Of a DNA stretch of 64,000 nt, positions 16,886 to 25,060 are shown in pieces. Location of the stretch: NCBI RefSeq assembly GCF_015356865.1, contig NZ_JAAFZA010000022.1, positions 1-64,000 of the forward strand, written 5' to 3'. The DNA comes from Catenulispora pinisilvae. GTDB taxonomy: Bacteria > Actinomycetota > Actinomycetes > Streptomycetales > Catenulisporaceae. The stretch's first letter is position 1, and each line of letters begins with the position of its first letter. The position numbers and the translations under genes are program-made. Under the pieces are notes generated by a model. It was not told the origin of the DNA, did not search any database, and saw only the letters and a list, made by a program, of their open reading frames with translations.

Positions 16886-18067
16886 ATGAGCGACAACGAG
16901 ACGGCTGACGAGGCCGCTGACGAGACAACTCAGGAGACGGCTCACGAGACAACTGAGGAGACCGCGCAGCAGACGGCTCACGAGACAGCTCAGCAGCAGT
17001 CTCAGGCCCCGTTGGCCGACGAACCGTCCGGCGTCCGTGCCGAGGACGCGTTCGACGTCGAACGCGTCCACGCCTGGCTCGGGCGCGAAGGCGGGAGCGG
17101 GAGCGCCGAAGTGCGCCAGTTCCGCGGCGGCGCCTCGAACCTCACCTACCTGCTGCGCTACCCGGACCGGGACCTGATCCTGCGGCGCGCGCCGGCCGGC
17201 ACCAAAGCCAAGTCCGCGCACGACATGCGCCGCGAGTACACCATCCAGGAGCGGCTGCGTCCGGTGTTCCCGTACGTCCCGGCGATGGTCGGACTGTGCA
17301 CCGACGAGCGCGTCATCGGCGGCGACTTCTACGTCATGGAGCGGGTGCCGGGCCTGATCCTGCGCCAGGAACCGCCCGCCGGACTCGCCCTGCCGCCGGA
17401 CCGGGTCAGGGCCCTGAGCCATGTGGTGCTGGACCGGCTGGTCGACCTGCACGCCGTGGACCCGGCCGCCGCCGGACTGACCGATCTGGGCAAGGGACCG
17501 GGCTACGTCCGCCGCCAGGTGACCGGCTGGTCCGACCGCTATCGCAAGGCCCTGACGCCGGATGTTCCCGGCTTCGAGGAGGTGATGGCCTGGCTGGACC
17601 GCTGGCAGCCGCCGGACGTGGCCTCCTGCGTCATCCACAACGACTTCCGGTTCGACAACGTGGTGCTGGATCCGGACCCCGCGGCCTGGGACCGGCCGAC
17701 GGCCGTGCGCGGCATCCTGGACTGGGAGCTGGCCACGATCGGTGATCCGCTGATGGATCTGGGCGGCGCGCTCGCCTACTGGGTCCAGGCCGACGACGCC
17801 GGCGAGTTCGGCCTGACCCGGCGCCAGCCCACCCACCTGCCGGGGATGCCGACGCGCGCCGAGGTCGTGGCCTACTACTGCCGGCGGACCGGGCGCTCGG
17901 CCGACAACTGGCCGTTCTACGAGGTGTTCGGGCTGTTCCGGCTGGCGGTGATCGCGCAGCAGATCCACTACCGGTACTACCACGGGCAGACGACCAACCC
18001 CGCGTTCCAGCACTTCGGGCTGGCCGTCGGCTGGCTCCAGGACCAGGCGCGCAAGGTGATGGCCTGA
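16886..18067 (+). CDS. APH-family phosphotransferase linked to acyl-CoA dehydrogenase
   Basis: A 393-aa kinase-fold protein. The N-terminal 45 residues are a low-complexity Glu/Thr/Ala/Gln tract of repeated ET-containing units. The kinase domain follows: Lys/Glu region at RRAPAG and MRREY, catalytic loop HNDFRFDN (His-x-Asp, Asn) and metal-binding ILDWELATIGDP. Relatives include the kinase half of ACAD10/ACAD11, which phosphorylates 4-hydroxyacyl-CoAs for dehydration. With the adjacent dehydrogenase and SDR this suggests hydroxy fatty acid catabolism (inference). It is not an antibiotic-resistance gene by context. ATG 16886 is 7 bp after the upstream stop. Confidence 0.88.
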   Translation: MSDNETADEAADETTQETAHETTEETAQQTAHETAQQQSQAPLADEPSGVRAEDAFDVERVHAWLGREGGSGSAEVRQFRGGASNLTYLLRYPDRDLILRRAPAGTKAKSAHDMRREYTIQERLRPVFPYVPAMVGLCTDERVIGGDFYVMERVPGLILRQEPPAGLALPPDRVRALSHVVLDRLVDLHAVDPAAAGLTDLGKGPGYVRRQVTGWSDRYRKALTPDVPGFEEVMAWLDRWQPPDVASCVIHNDFRFDNVVLDPDPAAWDRPTAVRGILDWELATIGDPLMDLGGALAYWVQADDAGEFGLTRRQPTHLPGMPTRAEVVAYYCRRTGRSADNWPFYEVFGLFRLAVIAQQIHYRYYHGQTTNPAFQHFGLAVGWLQDQARKVMA

Positions 18068-18819
18068 TGCCGGTGCTCCAGCTGGTCCGGCACGGCCAGG
18101 CCTCGGCCCACGCCGCGGACTACGACGTGCTTTCCGAACTCGGTGCCGAGCAGTCCCGGGCGGTCGGCCGGGAGCTGGCCCGCCGCGGGCTGCGTGATCC
18201 GCTGGTGGTCTGCGGCACGCTGCGCCGGCAGCGTGATACCGCCGAGGCCTTGATCCAGGCCGCGGGACTGCGCTCTGAACCCGAGACAGACGCGCGCTGG
18301 AACGAGTACGACCACCTGGCGCTGCTCGCCGAGTATCCGTACCCAGAGAAGCCCGCTGAGGCGAGCGGGCAGGAGCTGGCGGGCTATCCGCATCCTGAGA
18401 AGCTCGCCGAGCCGAGCATGCAGGAGCTGGCGGGCTATCCGCATCCTGAGAAGCCCACTCAGGCGAGCGTGCAGGACCTGATCGACAGTGCCCTGAGTTC
18501 CTGGATCGCCGACCCGGACGGCAGCTGGCCGGCGTTCGCCGCAGGCGCCGTCGCCGCGCTGCGCGAACTGGCCGCGACGCTGGGCCGGGGCCGGGGCCGA
18601 GGCCGGGACGCGGTCGTGGTGAGCTCCGGCGGCGTGATCGCGGCGGTGGCCGGGGCGCTGCTCGGGGCGCCCGCGTCCGGCGTCGTCGCCCTGAACCGGG
18701 TCACGGTGAACGCCGGCGTGACGACCGTGACGTCCGGCGCGTCCGGATTGAGCCTGCTGACCTTCAACGACCATGCCCATCTGGCCGGCGGCGAGCGCCG
18801 GCTGATCACCTATCGCTGA
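18067..18819 (+). CDS. Histidine phosphatase family protein
   Basis: A 250-aa member of the phosphoglycerate-mutase-like superfamily. It has the RHG signature at residues 8-10 (LVRHGQAS), a conserved Arg in LRRQRDTAEA, and the second His normally in a GGV-type region near 195 (VSSGGVIAAV), where the histidine is not obvious. A hydrophilic insertion at about 89-139 consists of three 17-residue repeats (YPHPEK core) encoded by a 51-bp minisatellite. ATG 18067 overlaps the preceding stop by one base. It may act on a phosphorylated intermediate from the upstream kinase, or be a general phosphatase. Confidence 0.83.
   Translation: MPVLQLVRHGQASAHAADYDVLSELGAEQSRAVGRELARRGLRDPLVVCGTLRRQRDTAEALIQAAGLRSEPETDARWNEYDHLALLAEYPYPEKPAEASGQELAGYPHPEKLAEPSMQELAGYPHPEKPTQASVQDLIDSALSSWIADPDGSWPAFAAGAVAALRELAATLGRGRGRGRDAVVVSSGGVIAAVAGALLGAPASGVVALNRVTVNAGVTTVTSGASGLSLLTFNDHAHLAGGERRLITYR
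18331..18483 (+). repeat. 51-bp minisatellite, three units, in frame
   Basis: Units start at 18331, 18382 and 18433; each encodes 17 aa with the core (E/G)YP(Y/H)PEK. They lie inside the histidine phosphatase. The second and third units are the most similar, suggesting recent expansion. Confidence 0.9.
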
Positions 18820-18843
18820 CTGGCGCACATCCCAGGAGATCCC

Positions 18844-19632
18844 ATGTCAACTGCCTCGCCGATGTCCCTGTTCGATCTGACCGGCAAGGTCGCCGTCGTC
18901 ACCGGCGGCAGCCGCGGCATCGGCCTGATGATGGCCCGCGGGCTGCTTCAGGCCGGGGCGAAGGTCTACATCAGCTCCCGCAAGGCCGACGCGTGCGCCG
19001 AGGCCGAGCGGGAGCTCGCGCCGTTCGGTGTCGTCAGCGCGATCCCCGCCGACCTGGCGACCGAGGACGAGTGCCGGCGGCTGGCCGCCGAGGTGGCCGA
19101 GCGCGAGCCCGGCGGCGTGCACATCCTGGTGAACAACGCCGGTGCCACGTGGGGCGCGCCGCTGGAGGAGTTCCCGGCGGCGGCCTGGGACAAGGTGCTG
19201 GACCTGAATCTGAAGGCCCCGTTCTTCCTGACCCGGTCGTTCCTGCCGCAGCTGGAGGCGGCGGCCAGCGCGGACGACCCGGCGCGGGTGATCAACGTCG
19301 GCAGCATCGACGGGCTGCACGTGCCCGGGTTGCAGACGTACTCGTACTCCTCGTCGAAGGCTGCCCTGCACCACCTGACCCGGGTCCTGGCGCGGGAGCT
19401 GGGCCCGAAGGCGATCACGGTGAACGCGGTGGCACCGGGGCCGTTCGAGTCGAAGATGATGGCCGCGACGCTGGAGGCCTTCGGCGACGCCATCGCCGGG
19501 ATGTCGCCGCTGAAGCGGATCGGGCGGCCGGACGACATGGCGGGCGTCGCGGTGTACCTGGCTTCGCGCGCCGGGTCCTACGTGACCGGCGCGGTGATCC
19601 CGGTCGACGGTGGCATCGCCACTACGGTGTGA
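18844..19632 (+). CDS. SDR family oxidoreductase
   Basis: A 262-aa classical short-chain dehydrogenase. It has the Rossmann motif GGSRGIG (about 21-27), NNAG near 98, catalytic Ser near GSID, Tyr-x-x-x-Lys in YSSSKAAL, and a C-terminal DGG. The SSRK after the second strand favours NADP(H). ATG 18844 has an AGGAG-like site 6 nt upstream. It is the last gene of the TetR-regulated cluster, 24 bp after the phosphatase gene. It probably oxidises or reduces a hydroxyacyl/ketoacyl intermediate (inference). A related SDR fragment on the minus strand at 25061-25173 is a separate gene remnant. Confidence 0.92.
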   Translation: MSTASPMSLFDLTGKVAVVTGGSRGIGLMMARGLLQAGAKVYISSRKADACAEAERELAPFGVVSAIPADLATEDECRRLAAEVAEREPGGVHILVNNAGATWGAPLEEFPAAAWDKVLDLNLKAPFFLTRSFLPQLEAAASADDPARVINVGSIDGLHVPGLQTYSYSSSKAALHHLTRVLARELGPKAITVNAVAPGPFESKMMAATLEAFGDAIAGMSPLKRIGRPDDMAGVAVYLASRAGSYVTGAVIPVDGGIATTV

Positions 19633-19745
19633 CGTTCCAGCGCGATGTTTCGGCAGGTCACGGGCATTATGGCGGGCGGTCGCGAAGGAAGTCGCCGATA
19701 AACCATTGCGCCGGCTTGATCGGTCTGTCTATCGTGATCGCACAC

Positions 19746-19805
19746 ATGAAAGGAGGTGATCCTGAGTTGAGTTGTATCAGGACGTGTGAGGTGGCTGTCA
19801 GTTAG
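19746..19805 (+). CDS. Candidate Cys-containing leader peptide
   Basis: A tiny ORF: TTG 19767 gives a 12-aa peptide with two Cys codons and stop TAG at 19803-19805; in-frame ATG 19746 would give 19 aa. Positions 19749-19762 (AAAGGAGGTGATCC) are a 14-nt perfect complement of the usual bacterial 16S rRNA 3' end, ideally placed for TTG 19767 but inside the longer ORF. The stop codon runs directly into a 9-bp stem beginning at 19805. This looks like a translated leader coupled to RNA structure. The gene it would control is the GH18 chitinase 330 bp downstream, or it belongs to an independent small RNA. Confidence 0.5.
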   Translation: MKGGDPELSCIRTCEVAVS

Positions 19806-19983
19806 CCGCCCCGCCCGCAAGAGGGGCCGATAGGCCTCACCCGGCAGGTCCGGGGCGGCGGGCTATTCTCCAACAGTCACCCGGCTCGCAGGCTCACCGG
19901 TCGTCCCCGGTGTCCTGGGGAGACGGTCCAGGACGTGGTGCACCGCGTCGGACCGGTCGAACCAGGGATCAGCCTGCGAGCCG
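19805..19983 (+). ncRNA. Structured RNA candidate (leader or sRNA)
   Basis: Two large helices are readable. Helix A pairs 19805-19813 with 19851-19859 (9 bp, GCCGCCCCG/CGGGGCGGC). Helix B pairs 19882-19894 with 19971-19983 (13 bp perfect) and encloses two small hairpins, 19895-19900/19907-19912 and 19913-19918/19928-19933. It does not match the RNase P, tmRNA, SRP, cobalamin, TPP, FMN or SAM signatures I know. The stretch between 19633 and 20137 otherwise holds no gene. Confidence 0.5.
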
Positions 19984-20036
19984 CTGTGTTTTCCGGCACG
20001 GGGATCCTCGGGGCGAAATCAGGCAGCTGCGACGTA

Positions 20037-20065
20037 TTGACAGACCAATAGGTCTAGTCCAATCT
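20037..20065 (+). promoter_or_regulatory. Chitinase promoter with DasR-like element
   Basis: TTGACA (20037-20042) is a consensus -35; the -10 is unclear (CAATCT at 20060-20065 lies 17 bp away). AGACC-AATA-GGTCT (20042-20055) is an inverted repeat. Positions 20048-20063 match the DasR dre consensus at 12 of 16 positions around GGTCTAG-CC. DasR or a related GntR control by aminosugars is plausible for a chitinase, but the match is imperfect. Confidence 0.45.
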
Positions 20066-20137
20066 GCGTGCTAGCCGCAGCTCCACCAGCGATGGGCGCT
20101 CGCCCAACCGCCATCTCGTGCTGCCTGGAGGACGCTC

Positions 20138-21760
20138 ATGCCACCTGTGAATCTCAGTTCCCGTAGACGGCGGTTCGTCTCCGCCGTCGGCGCGATCGCG
20201 CTCGCGGCCACGGCCGCGGGCCTCGCGGCGGCCGCCACCGCCGTGCCGGCCACCGCGGCGTCCGGGGACAGCAGCAACCTGCTCACGAACCCGGGTTTTG
20301 AGACCGGGGACCTGTCCGGCTGGACGTGTGATGCCGGAACGGGCGCCGTCGTCTCGACGCCGGTGCGTTCCGGCGCTCACGCACTCTCCGGCACGCCTAC
20401 GAGCTCGGACACCGCGCAGTGCGCGCAGACCGTCTCGGTCCAGCCGAACACGGCGTACACGTTCTCCGGCTACGTCGAGGGCTCCTACGTCTACCTCGGC
20501 GTGACCGGCGGTACGTCCACCTGGACCCCGTCCGCCACCGGCTGGCAGCAGCTGACGGTGACGTTCACGACCGGGGCGAGTCAGACCTCTGCCCAGGTCT
20601 ACCTCCACGGCTGGTACGCCGAGCCCGTCTACTACGCCGACGACCTCGCTCTGGTCGGCCCGGCCGGGCCGCCGCCCCCGCCGACCAGCTCCACGCCGTC
20701 GACGACCCCGACCACTCCCAGCACCACGCCGACGACGCCGACGTCCACTCCCACGACCCCGACCAGCACCCCGCCGACCAGCAGCTCCTCGTCGCCGGGC
20801 GGCGCCACCTGCCCGGTCAAGTCGCGGCCGGCCGGCAAGGTGACCCAGGGGTACTGGGAGAACTGGGACGGCGCGCTCAACGGCGTGCATCCCGGCCTGG
20901 GCTGGATCCCGATCGACGACCCGCGGATCCAGCAGCACGGCTACAACGTCATCAACGCCGCGTTCCCGGTCATCCTGTCCGACGGCACCGCCGAGTGGCA
21001 GGACGGCATGGACACCAACGTGAAGGTCGACACCCCGGCCGACTACTGCGCCGAGAAGGCCGCGGGCGCGACGATCCTGATGTCGATCGGCGGCGCGGCC
21101 GCCGGTATTGACCTGAGCTCCAGCACAGTGGCCGACAAGTTCGTCTCGACCATCGTGCCGATCCTGAAGGCCTACAACTTCGACGGCATCGACATCGACA
21201 TCGAGACCGGTCTGGTCGGCAGCGGCAGCATCAACACCCTGTCCACCTCGCAGGCCAACCTGGAGCGGATCATCGACGGCATCCTGGCCCAGATGCCCTC
21301 GAACTTCGGCCTGACCATGGCCCCGGAGACCGCCTACGTGACCGGCGGCAGCGTCACCTACGGCTCGATCTGGGGCTCGTACCTGCCGATCATCAAGAAG
21401 TACATGGACAACGGCCGCCTGTGGTGGCTGAACATGCAGTACTACAACGGCAGCATGTACGGCTGCTCCGGCGACTCCTACGAGGCCGCCACGGTCCAGG
21501 GCTTCCAGGTCCAGACGGACTGTCTGAACAACGGCCTGACGATCCAGGGCACCACGATCAAGGTGCCGTACGACCACCAGGTGCCGGGACTGCCCGCGCA
21601 GCCGGGCGCGGGCGGCGGGTACATGACGCCCTCGCTGGTGTCGCAGGCCTGGAGCAGCGTCGGCGGTCAGGTCAAGGGGTTGATGACCTGGTCGATCAAC
21701 TGGGACGGGTCGCTGGGCTGGACGTTCGGCGACAACGTGAAGGGGCTTGAGGGGCGCTGA
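20138..21760 (+). CDS. Secreted GH18 chitinase with N-terminal CBM
   Basis: A 540-aa exported chitinase. A twin-Arg-like n-region (RRRR) and signal peptide end near ATA-A (about residue 40). Residues 45-175 form a jelly-roll carbohydrate-binding module (LLTNPGFETGDLSGW, CBM4/9/16-like). A Pro/Thr/Ser linker spans about 180-225. The GH18 barrel (230-540) carries the catalytic D-G-x-D-x-D-x-E motif at Asp349, Asp352, Asp354 and Glu356. It hydrolyses chitin to chito-oligosaccharides outside the cell. ATG 20138 has GGAGGA 8 nt upstream. The promoter carries a DasR-like site, in line with aminosugar regulation. Confidence 0.93.
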   Translation: MPPVNLSSRRRRFVSAVGAIALAATAAGLAAAATAVPATAASGDSSNLLTNPGFETGDLSGWTCDAGTGAVVSTPVRSGAHALSGTPTSSDTAQCAQTVSVQPNTAYTFSGYVEGSYVYLGVTGGTSTWTPSATGWQQLTVTFTTGASQTSAQVYLHGWYAEPVYYADDLALVGPAGPPPPPTSSTPSTTPTTPSTTPTTPTSTPTTPTSTPPTSSSSSPGGATCPVKSRPAGKVTQGYWENWDGALNGVHPGLGWIPIDDPRIQQHGYNVINAAFPVILSDGTAEWQDGMDTNVKVDTPADYCAEKAAGATILMSIGGAAAGIDLSSSTVADKFVSTIVPILKAYNFDGIDIDIETGLVGSGSINTLSTSQANLERIIDGILAQMPSNFGLTMAPETAYVTGGSVTYGSIWGSYLPIIKKYMDNGRLWWLNMQYYNGSMYGCSGDSYEAATVQGFQVQTDCLNNGLTIQGTTIKVPYDHQVPGLPAQPGAGGGYMTPSLVSQAWSSVGGQVKGLMTWSINWDGSLGWTFGDNVKGLEGR

Positions 21761-21965
21761 GGCGCTGAGGCGCTCGACACGGACACGGGTACGGATACGG
21801 ATACGGAAACGGATACTTCGCGGGGCTCCATGCTGTTGTCGGGCATGGGGCCCTGCGGTCCCGGGCCGGCGAGTCGCGGCTGTGGGTGCCGTGGTGCAGG
21901 GTGGAGGGAACGACGTTTTCCGATCACCGTTTCCGATCACCGTTTCGATCACCGTTTCGATCACC
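21755..21965 (+). repeat. Short tandem repeats downstream of the chitinase gene
   Basis: Two arrays lie in the chitinase-VOC spacer. At about 21755-21816, GGCGCTGA units are followed by ACGGAT/ACGGAA hexamers. At 21915-21965, four 12-14 bp GTTT(C)CGATCACC units occur. I see no hairpin terminator and no gene. Confidence 0.7.
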
Positions 21966-21981
21966 AGGGAGTTCGTGACTG

Positions 21982-22350
21982 ATGGACTACAAGCTGGAGC
22001 TCGTCATCATCCCCGTCTCGGACCCGGACCGGGCGAAGCAGTTCTACACCGAGCAGGTCGGCTTCGTCGCGGACCACGACTTCACCGTCAGTGACGAGAT
22101 CCGCTTCATCCAGCTCACGCCGCCCGGGTCGCCGTGCTCGATCGCGATCGGCAAGCTGCCCGGCCAGCCGGCGCCGGGGACGTTCGCGGGCGGGAATCTC
22201 GTGGTGAGCAGTGCCGCGGAGGCCAAGACCGATCTGGAGAGCCGCGGGGTCGAGTGCTCCGAGGTGGTCGAGGGGCCCGGCGGCAAGTTCGTCTACTTCA
22301 TCGACCCGGACGGCAACCGCTGGTCGGTCCAGGAGACCGGGCAAGGGTGA
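21982..22350 (+). CDS. VOC (glyoxalase/dioxygenase superfamily) protein
   Basis: A 122-aa single-module-pair vicinal-oxygen-chelate protein. The strands IIPVSDPDRAKQFYTEQVGF and KFVYFIDPDGNRWSVQE are typical; the second half carries the Asp-Pro-Asp-Gly-Asn turn and a Glu metal-ligand candidate. Fosfomycin-resistance, bleomycin-binding and glyoxalase-like proteins share this fold, and nothing here singles out a function. An AGGGA-type ribosome binding site precedes ATG 21982. It is flanked by repeats and not obviously in an operon. Confidence 0.88.
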   Translation: MDYKLELVIIPVSDPDRAKQFYTEQVGFVADHDFTVSDEIRFIQLTPPGSPCSIAIGKLPGQPAPGTFAGGNLVVSSAAEAKTDLESRGVECSEVVEGPGGKFVYFIDPDGNRWSVQETGQG

Positions 22351-22416
22351 GAACGTAGGGCACCCCGTGCCAGAGGCAAGCTAAGCGGTGCCCAGACAGA
22401 CGCTAAGCGGTGCCCA

Positions 22417-22445
22417 GAGACAAGCTAACTAGAACACGTTACATT
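22417..22445 (+). promoter_or_regulatory. Leaderless promoter with KstR-type operator
   Basis: GAGACA (22417-22422), a 17-bp spacer and TACATT (22440-22445) end 6 nt before ATG 22452, so the transcript is probably leaderless. TAGAACACGTTACA (22430-22443) fits the T-nn-AAC-nn-GTT-nn-A pattern of KstR-like TetR regulators and overlaps the -10. Just upstream, GCTAAGCGGTGCCCAGA-type words repeat (22379-22425). Confidence 0.5.
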
Positions 22446-22451
22446 CTCGGC

Positions 22452-24005
22452 ATGGGCCTTCCGAGTTCCACCCCTCCTGAACTGCTCACGAAGCTCACCG
22501 GCATGGTCGTGTCCACCAGCGGCCGCTCCCATGCCGTGACCGAGGTCTACACCGGCGAGAAGGTCGTCGACCTCCCGCAGTCCGACCCGGCCGACGTCCA
22601 GACCGCTTACGCCACCGCTCGCGCGGCGCAGGCGGTCTGGGCGTCCTGGCCGCTCAAGCGTCGCCTGGCGGTGATGAGGCGGTTCCACGAACTGCTGCTG
22701 GAGCGCGGCCTGACCGTCGTCGACCTGATGCAGATCGAGACCGGCAAGGCCCGCCGGATGGCGTTCGAGGAGACCTGCGACGTCCTGATGGTGACCAGCC
22801 ACTACCTCAAGGCGGCGCCGCGGATCCTGAAGGAGCGCAAGCACGGCGGGGTGGTGCCGCTGGTCTCCACCTCGACCGAGGTCCGGGTCCCGAAGGGGGT
22901 CGTCGGCCTGATCTCGCCGTGGAACTTCCCGTTCGCGACCAGCCTGTCCGACGCGATGCCGGCGCTGATCGCGGGCAACGGCATCGTGCTGAAGCCGGAC
23001 AACAAGTCCACGCTGAACGTCGCCTACGGCGTCAGCCTGCTGTACGAGGCGGGCCTGCCGGCCGGGCTGGTCCAACTCGTCTGCGGACAGGGGCCGGACA
23101 TCGGCTCGGCCATCGTCGAGAACGCCGACTACGTCATGTTCACCGGCTCCACCGCGACCGGCCGCACGATCGGCGCGCAGGCCGGCCAGAACCTGATCGG
23201 CTGCACGCTCGAACTCGGCGGCAAGAACCCGCTGATCATCCTGGACGACGCCGACTTGGCGGAGGCGATCGCCGGCACGGTCACGGCCACCTTCCTGAAC
23301 ACCGGCCAGGCCTGCATGCACATCGAGCGGATCTACGTCTGCGACGAGCGTCGTGAGGAGTTCACCCGGCGGTTCGTGGAGGCCGTGCGCGCGATCCAGG
23401 TCGGTGGGACCTACGATTTCGCGCCGGACATGGGATCACTGGTGTCGGTCCCGCAGCGCGAACGCGTGCAGTCGCACGTCGAGGACGCGCTGGCCAAGGG
23501 GGCGACGCTGCTGACCGGTGGGAAACCGCGTCCTGATCTGGGACCGGCGTTCTTCGAGCCGACGGTGCTCACCGATGTCACCGAGGACATGGTGCTGGCC
23601 CGGACCGAGACTTTCGGGCCGGTGGTCTCGATCTATGGCTATACGACTGTCGAACAGGCCGTCGCGCTGGCCAACGACACCGAGTACGGGCTGAACGCCA
23701 GCGTGTGGGGCGGCGATCGTAAGGCTGCTGAGAGCGTGGGGCGCCGGATCAAGGCCGGGAACATCAACGTCAACGACGGCCTGGCGGTCTCGTACGCGTC
23801 GAAGAAGAGTACGTCGGGTGGGTTCAAGGCTTCCGGGGTCGGTAGCCGGCACGGGGATGCCGGGATGCTCAAGTACACCGATGCGCAGAACGTCGCGGTG
23901 CTGAAGAAGCAGGTGCTGACGAATCCGCCGGATACCGACTGGGCCAAGCAGGTCGCCAAGACGGTCAAGGGGCTGCGGTTCATGCGCAAGCTCGGGATCC
24001 GCTGA
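22452..24005 (+). CDS. Succinate-semialdehyde dehydrogenase
   Basis: A 517-aa NAD(P)+-dependent aldehyde dehydrogenase of the actinobacterial succinic-semialdehyde type. It has the SPWNFPF cofactor motif near 160, FTGSTATG near 235, general base Glu in LELGGKNP near 258 and catalytic Cys in NTGQACMHIER near 292. It would oxidise succinic semialdehyde to succinate, the last step of GABA degradation. The start ATG 22452 is fixed by the leaderless promoter; the upstream in-frame GTG/ATG are not needed. Glutamate decarboxylase lies 3.2 kb downstream, so a GABA link is plausible, but no GABA aminotransferase is in the window. Confidence 0.88.
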   Translation: MGLPSSTPPELLTKLTGMVVSTSGRSHAVTEVYTGEKVVDLPQSDPADVQTAYATARAAQAVWASWPLKRRLAVMRRFHELLLERGLTVVDLMQIETGKARRMAFEETCDVLMVTSHYLKAAPRILKERKHGGVVPLVSTSTEVRVPKGVVGLISPWNFPFATSLSDAMPALIAGNGIVLKPDNKSTLNVAYGVSLLYEAGLPAGLVQLVCGQGPDIGSAIVENADYVMFTGSTATGRTIGAQAGQNLIGCTLELGGKNPLIILDDADLAEAIAGTVTATFLNTGQACMHIERIYVCDERREEFTRRFVEAVRAIQVGGTYDFAPDMGSLVSVPQRERVQSHVEDALAKGATLLTGGKPRPDLGPAFFEPTVLTDVTEDMVLARTETFGPVVSIYGYTTVEQAVALANDTEYGLNASVWGGDRKAAESVGRRIKAGNINVNDGLAVSYASKKSTSGGFKASGVGSRHGDAGMLKYTDAQNVAVLKKQVLTNPPDTDWAKQVAKTVKGLRFMRKLGIR

Positions 24006-24058
24006 ACGCGGTGACTGTTGGCGCCTAGCGTCCGAGATCGGCTCCGCCCTGAGACGAT

Positions 24059-24133
24059 GACGAGGTTGCACGCGACTAGGTTGCATGCGACCAGGTTGCA
24101 AGTAGCGAGGTTGCAAGTGACGAGCTTGCAAGA
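24059..24133 (+). repeat. 15-bp tandem repeat, five units
   Basis: Five 15-bp units (24059, 24074, 24089, 24104, 24119) share the core AGGTTGCA; the last is AGCTTGCA. The array sits between the dehydrogenase stop and the ribosome binding site (24149-24155) of the LOG gene, so it is probably in the 5' UTR or promoter. Confidence 0.88.
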
Positions 24134-24160
24134 GCAGCCGACGTACATCGGGAGGATTTG

Positions 24161-24748
24161 GTGCAGCGCATCTGCGTTTTCTCCGGCTCATCGCACGGAC
24201 GCGGCGAGCAGTATCTCGACCAGGCCAGGCAGGTCGGTACCGTCCTGGCCCGGCGCGGCATCACCGTGGTCTACGGCGGGGCGCGGGTCGGGACGATGGG
24301 GAGCCTCGCCGACGGTGCGTTGGAGGCCGGGGGACAGGTGGTGGGGGTCATCCCGCGTGCGCTGGTGGATTGGGACGTCGCGCATCAGGGGCTGAGCGAG
24401 CTGCACGTGGCCGAGGACCTGCACCAGCGCAAGGCGATGATGGCTGAGCAGGCCGATGCGTTCATCGCGCTGCCCGGCGGCTCCGGGACGCTGGAGGAAC
24501 TGTTCGAGATCTGGACCTGGGGGCAGCTCGGGCTGCACGCCAAGCCGGTCGGACTGCTGAACGTCGCAGAGTACTTCACACCGCTGGTCGGCTTTCTGGA
24601 CCACATGACGCGGGAGGGGTTCTTGCACCAGCCGCATCGGGACATGCTGCTGATCGAGAAGGACCTTGAGACGCTGCTCGATCGCTTCGCCGGGTATCAG
24701 CCGCCGGATTATGCCTGGCGGGAGAACCCGACTGAGTCCACCGACTGA
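24161..24748 (+). CDS. LOG family protein (cytokinin-activating phosphoribohydrolase-like)
   Basis: A 195-aa Rossmann-like protein (TIGR00730 type). It has GSSHGRGEQY at the N-terminus and the family signature PGGSGTLEEL near residue 108. Characterised members hydrolyse cytokinin riboside 5'-monophosphates or AMP to the free base and ribose 5-phosphate. GTG 24161 has GGGAGGA 5 nt upstream and is preferred over TTG 24158. The C-terminal tail is followed by short GACTGAGGCCAC repeats over the stop codon (24735-24780). It is preceded by a 15-bp tandem array. Confidence 0.9.
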   Translation: MQRICVFSGSSHGRGEQYLDQARQVGTVLARRGITVVYGGARVGTMGSLADGALEAGGQVVGVIPRALVDWDVAHQGLSELHVAEDLHQRKAMMAEQADAFIALPGGSGTLEELFEIWTWGQLGLHAKPVGLLNVAEYFTPLVGFLDHMTREGFLHQPHRDMLLIEKDLETLLDRFAGYQPPDYAWRENPTESTD

Positions 24749-24890
24749 GGCCACGGACTGAGGCCACCGACTGAGCTGCCTCCTACCTGAAGACTAGCCC
24801 TGTCCTGGCGATCACCCGCCCCATGCCAGGAACCCCATTAGAGGGCTATCGTCTTAGTGACGACCACCTGAATCCCGATTGGAGATCACT

Positions 24891-25031
24891 GTGCGGTCTG
24901 TCTTCAAGCGGCTCGGCGGGTTGGCTGCCGCCACGGCTATCGCGCTCTTGGTGACCGCGGCGCCTTCACACGCGAGCGCCGCCACCGGTACCGTCACGCC
25001 GAACGCCACCGCGATCGAGTACGGGCTCTGA
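24891..25031 (+). CDS. Small secreted peptide, 46 aa
   Basis: GTG 24891 (GGAG 7 nt upstream) opens a 46-aa ORF. Residues 1-30 are a classical signal peptide (basic MRSVFKR, hydrophobic core, AxA near SHASAA), leaving a mature peptide of about 16 residues containing TVTPNATAIEYGL. It is either a genuine tiny exported peptide or the N-terminal stump of a gene truncated during the decay seen immediately downstream. No Cys, so not a lasso or disulfide peptide. Confidence 0.5.
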   Translation: MRSVFKRLGGLAAATAIALLVTAAPSHASAATGTVTPNATAIEYGL

Positions 25032-25060
25032 CTCTGTGGTGGCTACTCTGTGATGGCTAG

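Noticed and set aside
16886-18067. Aminoglycoside-resistance phosphotransferase
   Set aside because: Kinase-fold protein coupled to an acyl-CoA dehydrogenase and SDR, matching the ACAD10/11-type pairing rather than resistance genes.
19805-19983. RNase P, tmRNA, SRP RNA and known riboswitches considered for the structured RNA
   Set aside because: Characteristic conserved blocks (e.g. the GAGGAAAGTCC block of RNase P) are absent.
20054-21964. 636-codon minus-strand frame across the chitinase gene
   Set aside because: Shadow of the GH18 gene; no domain, no start signal.
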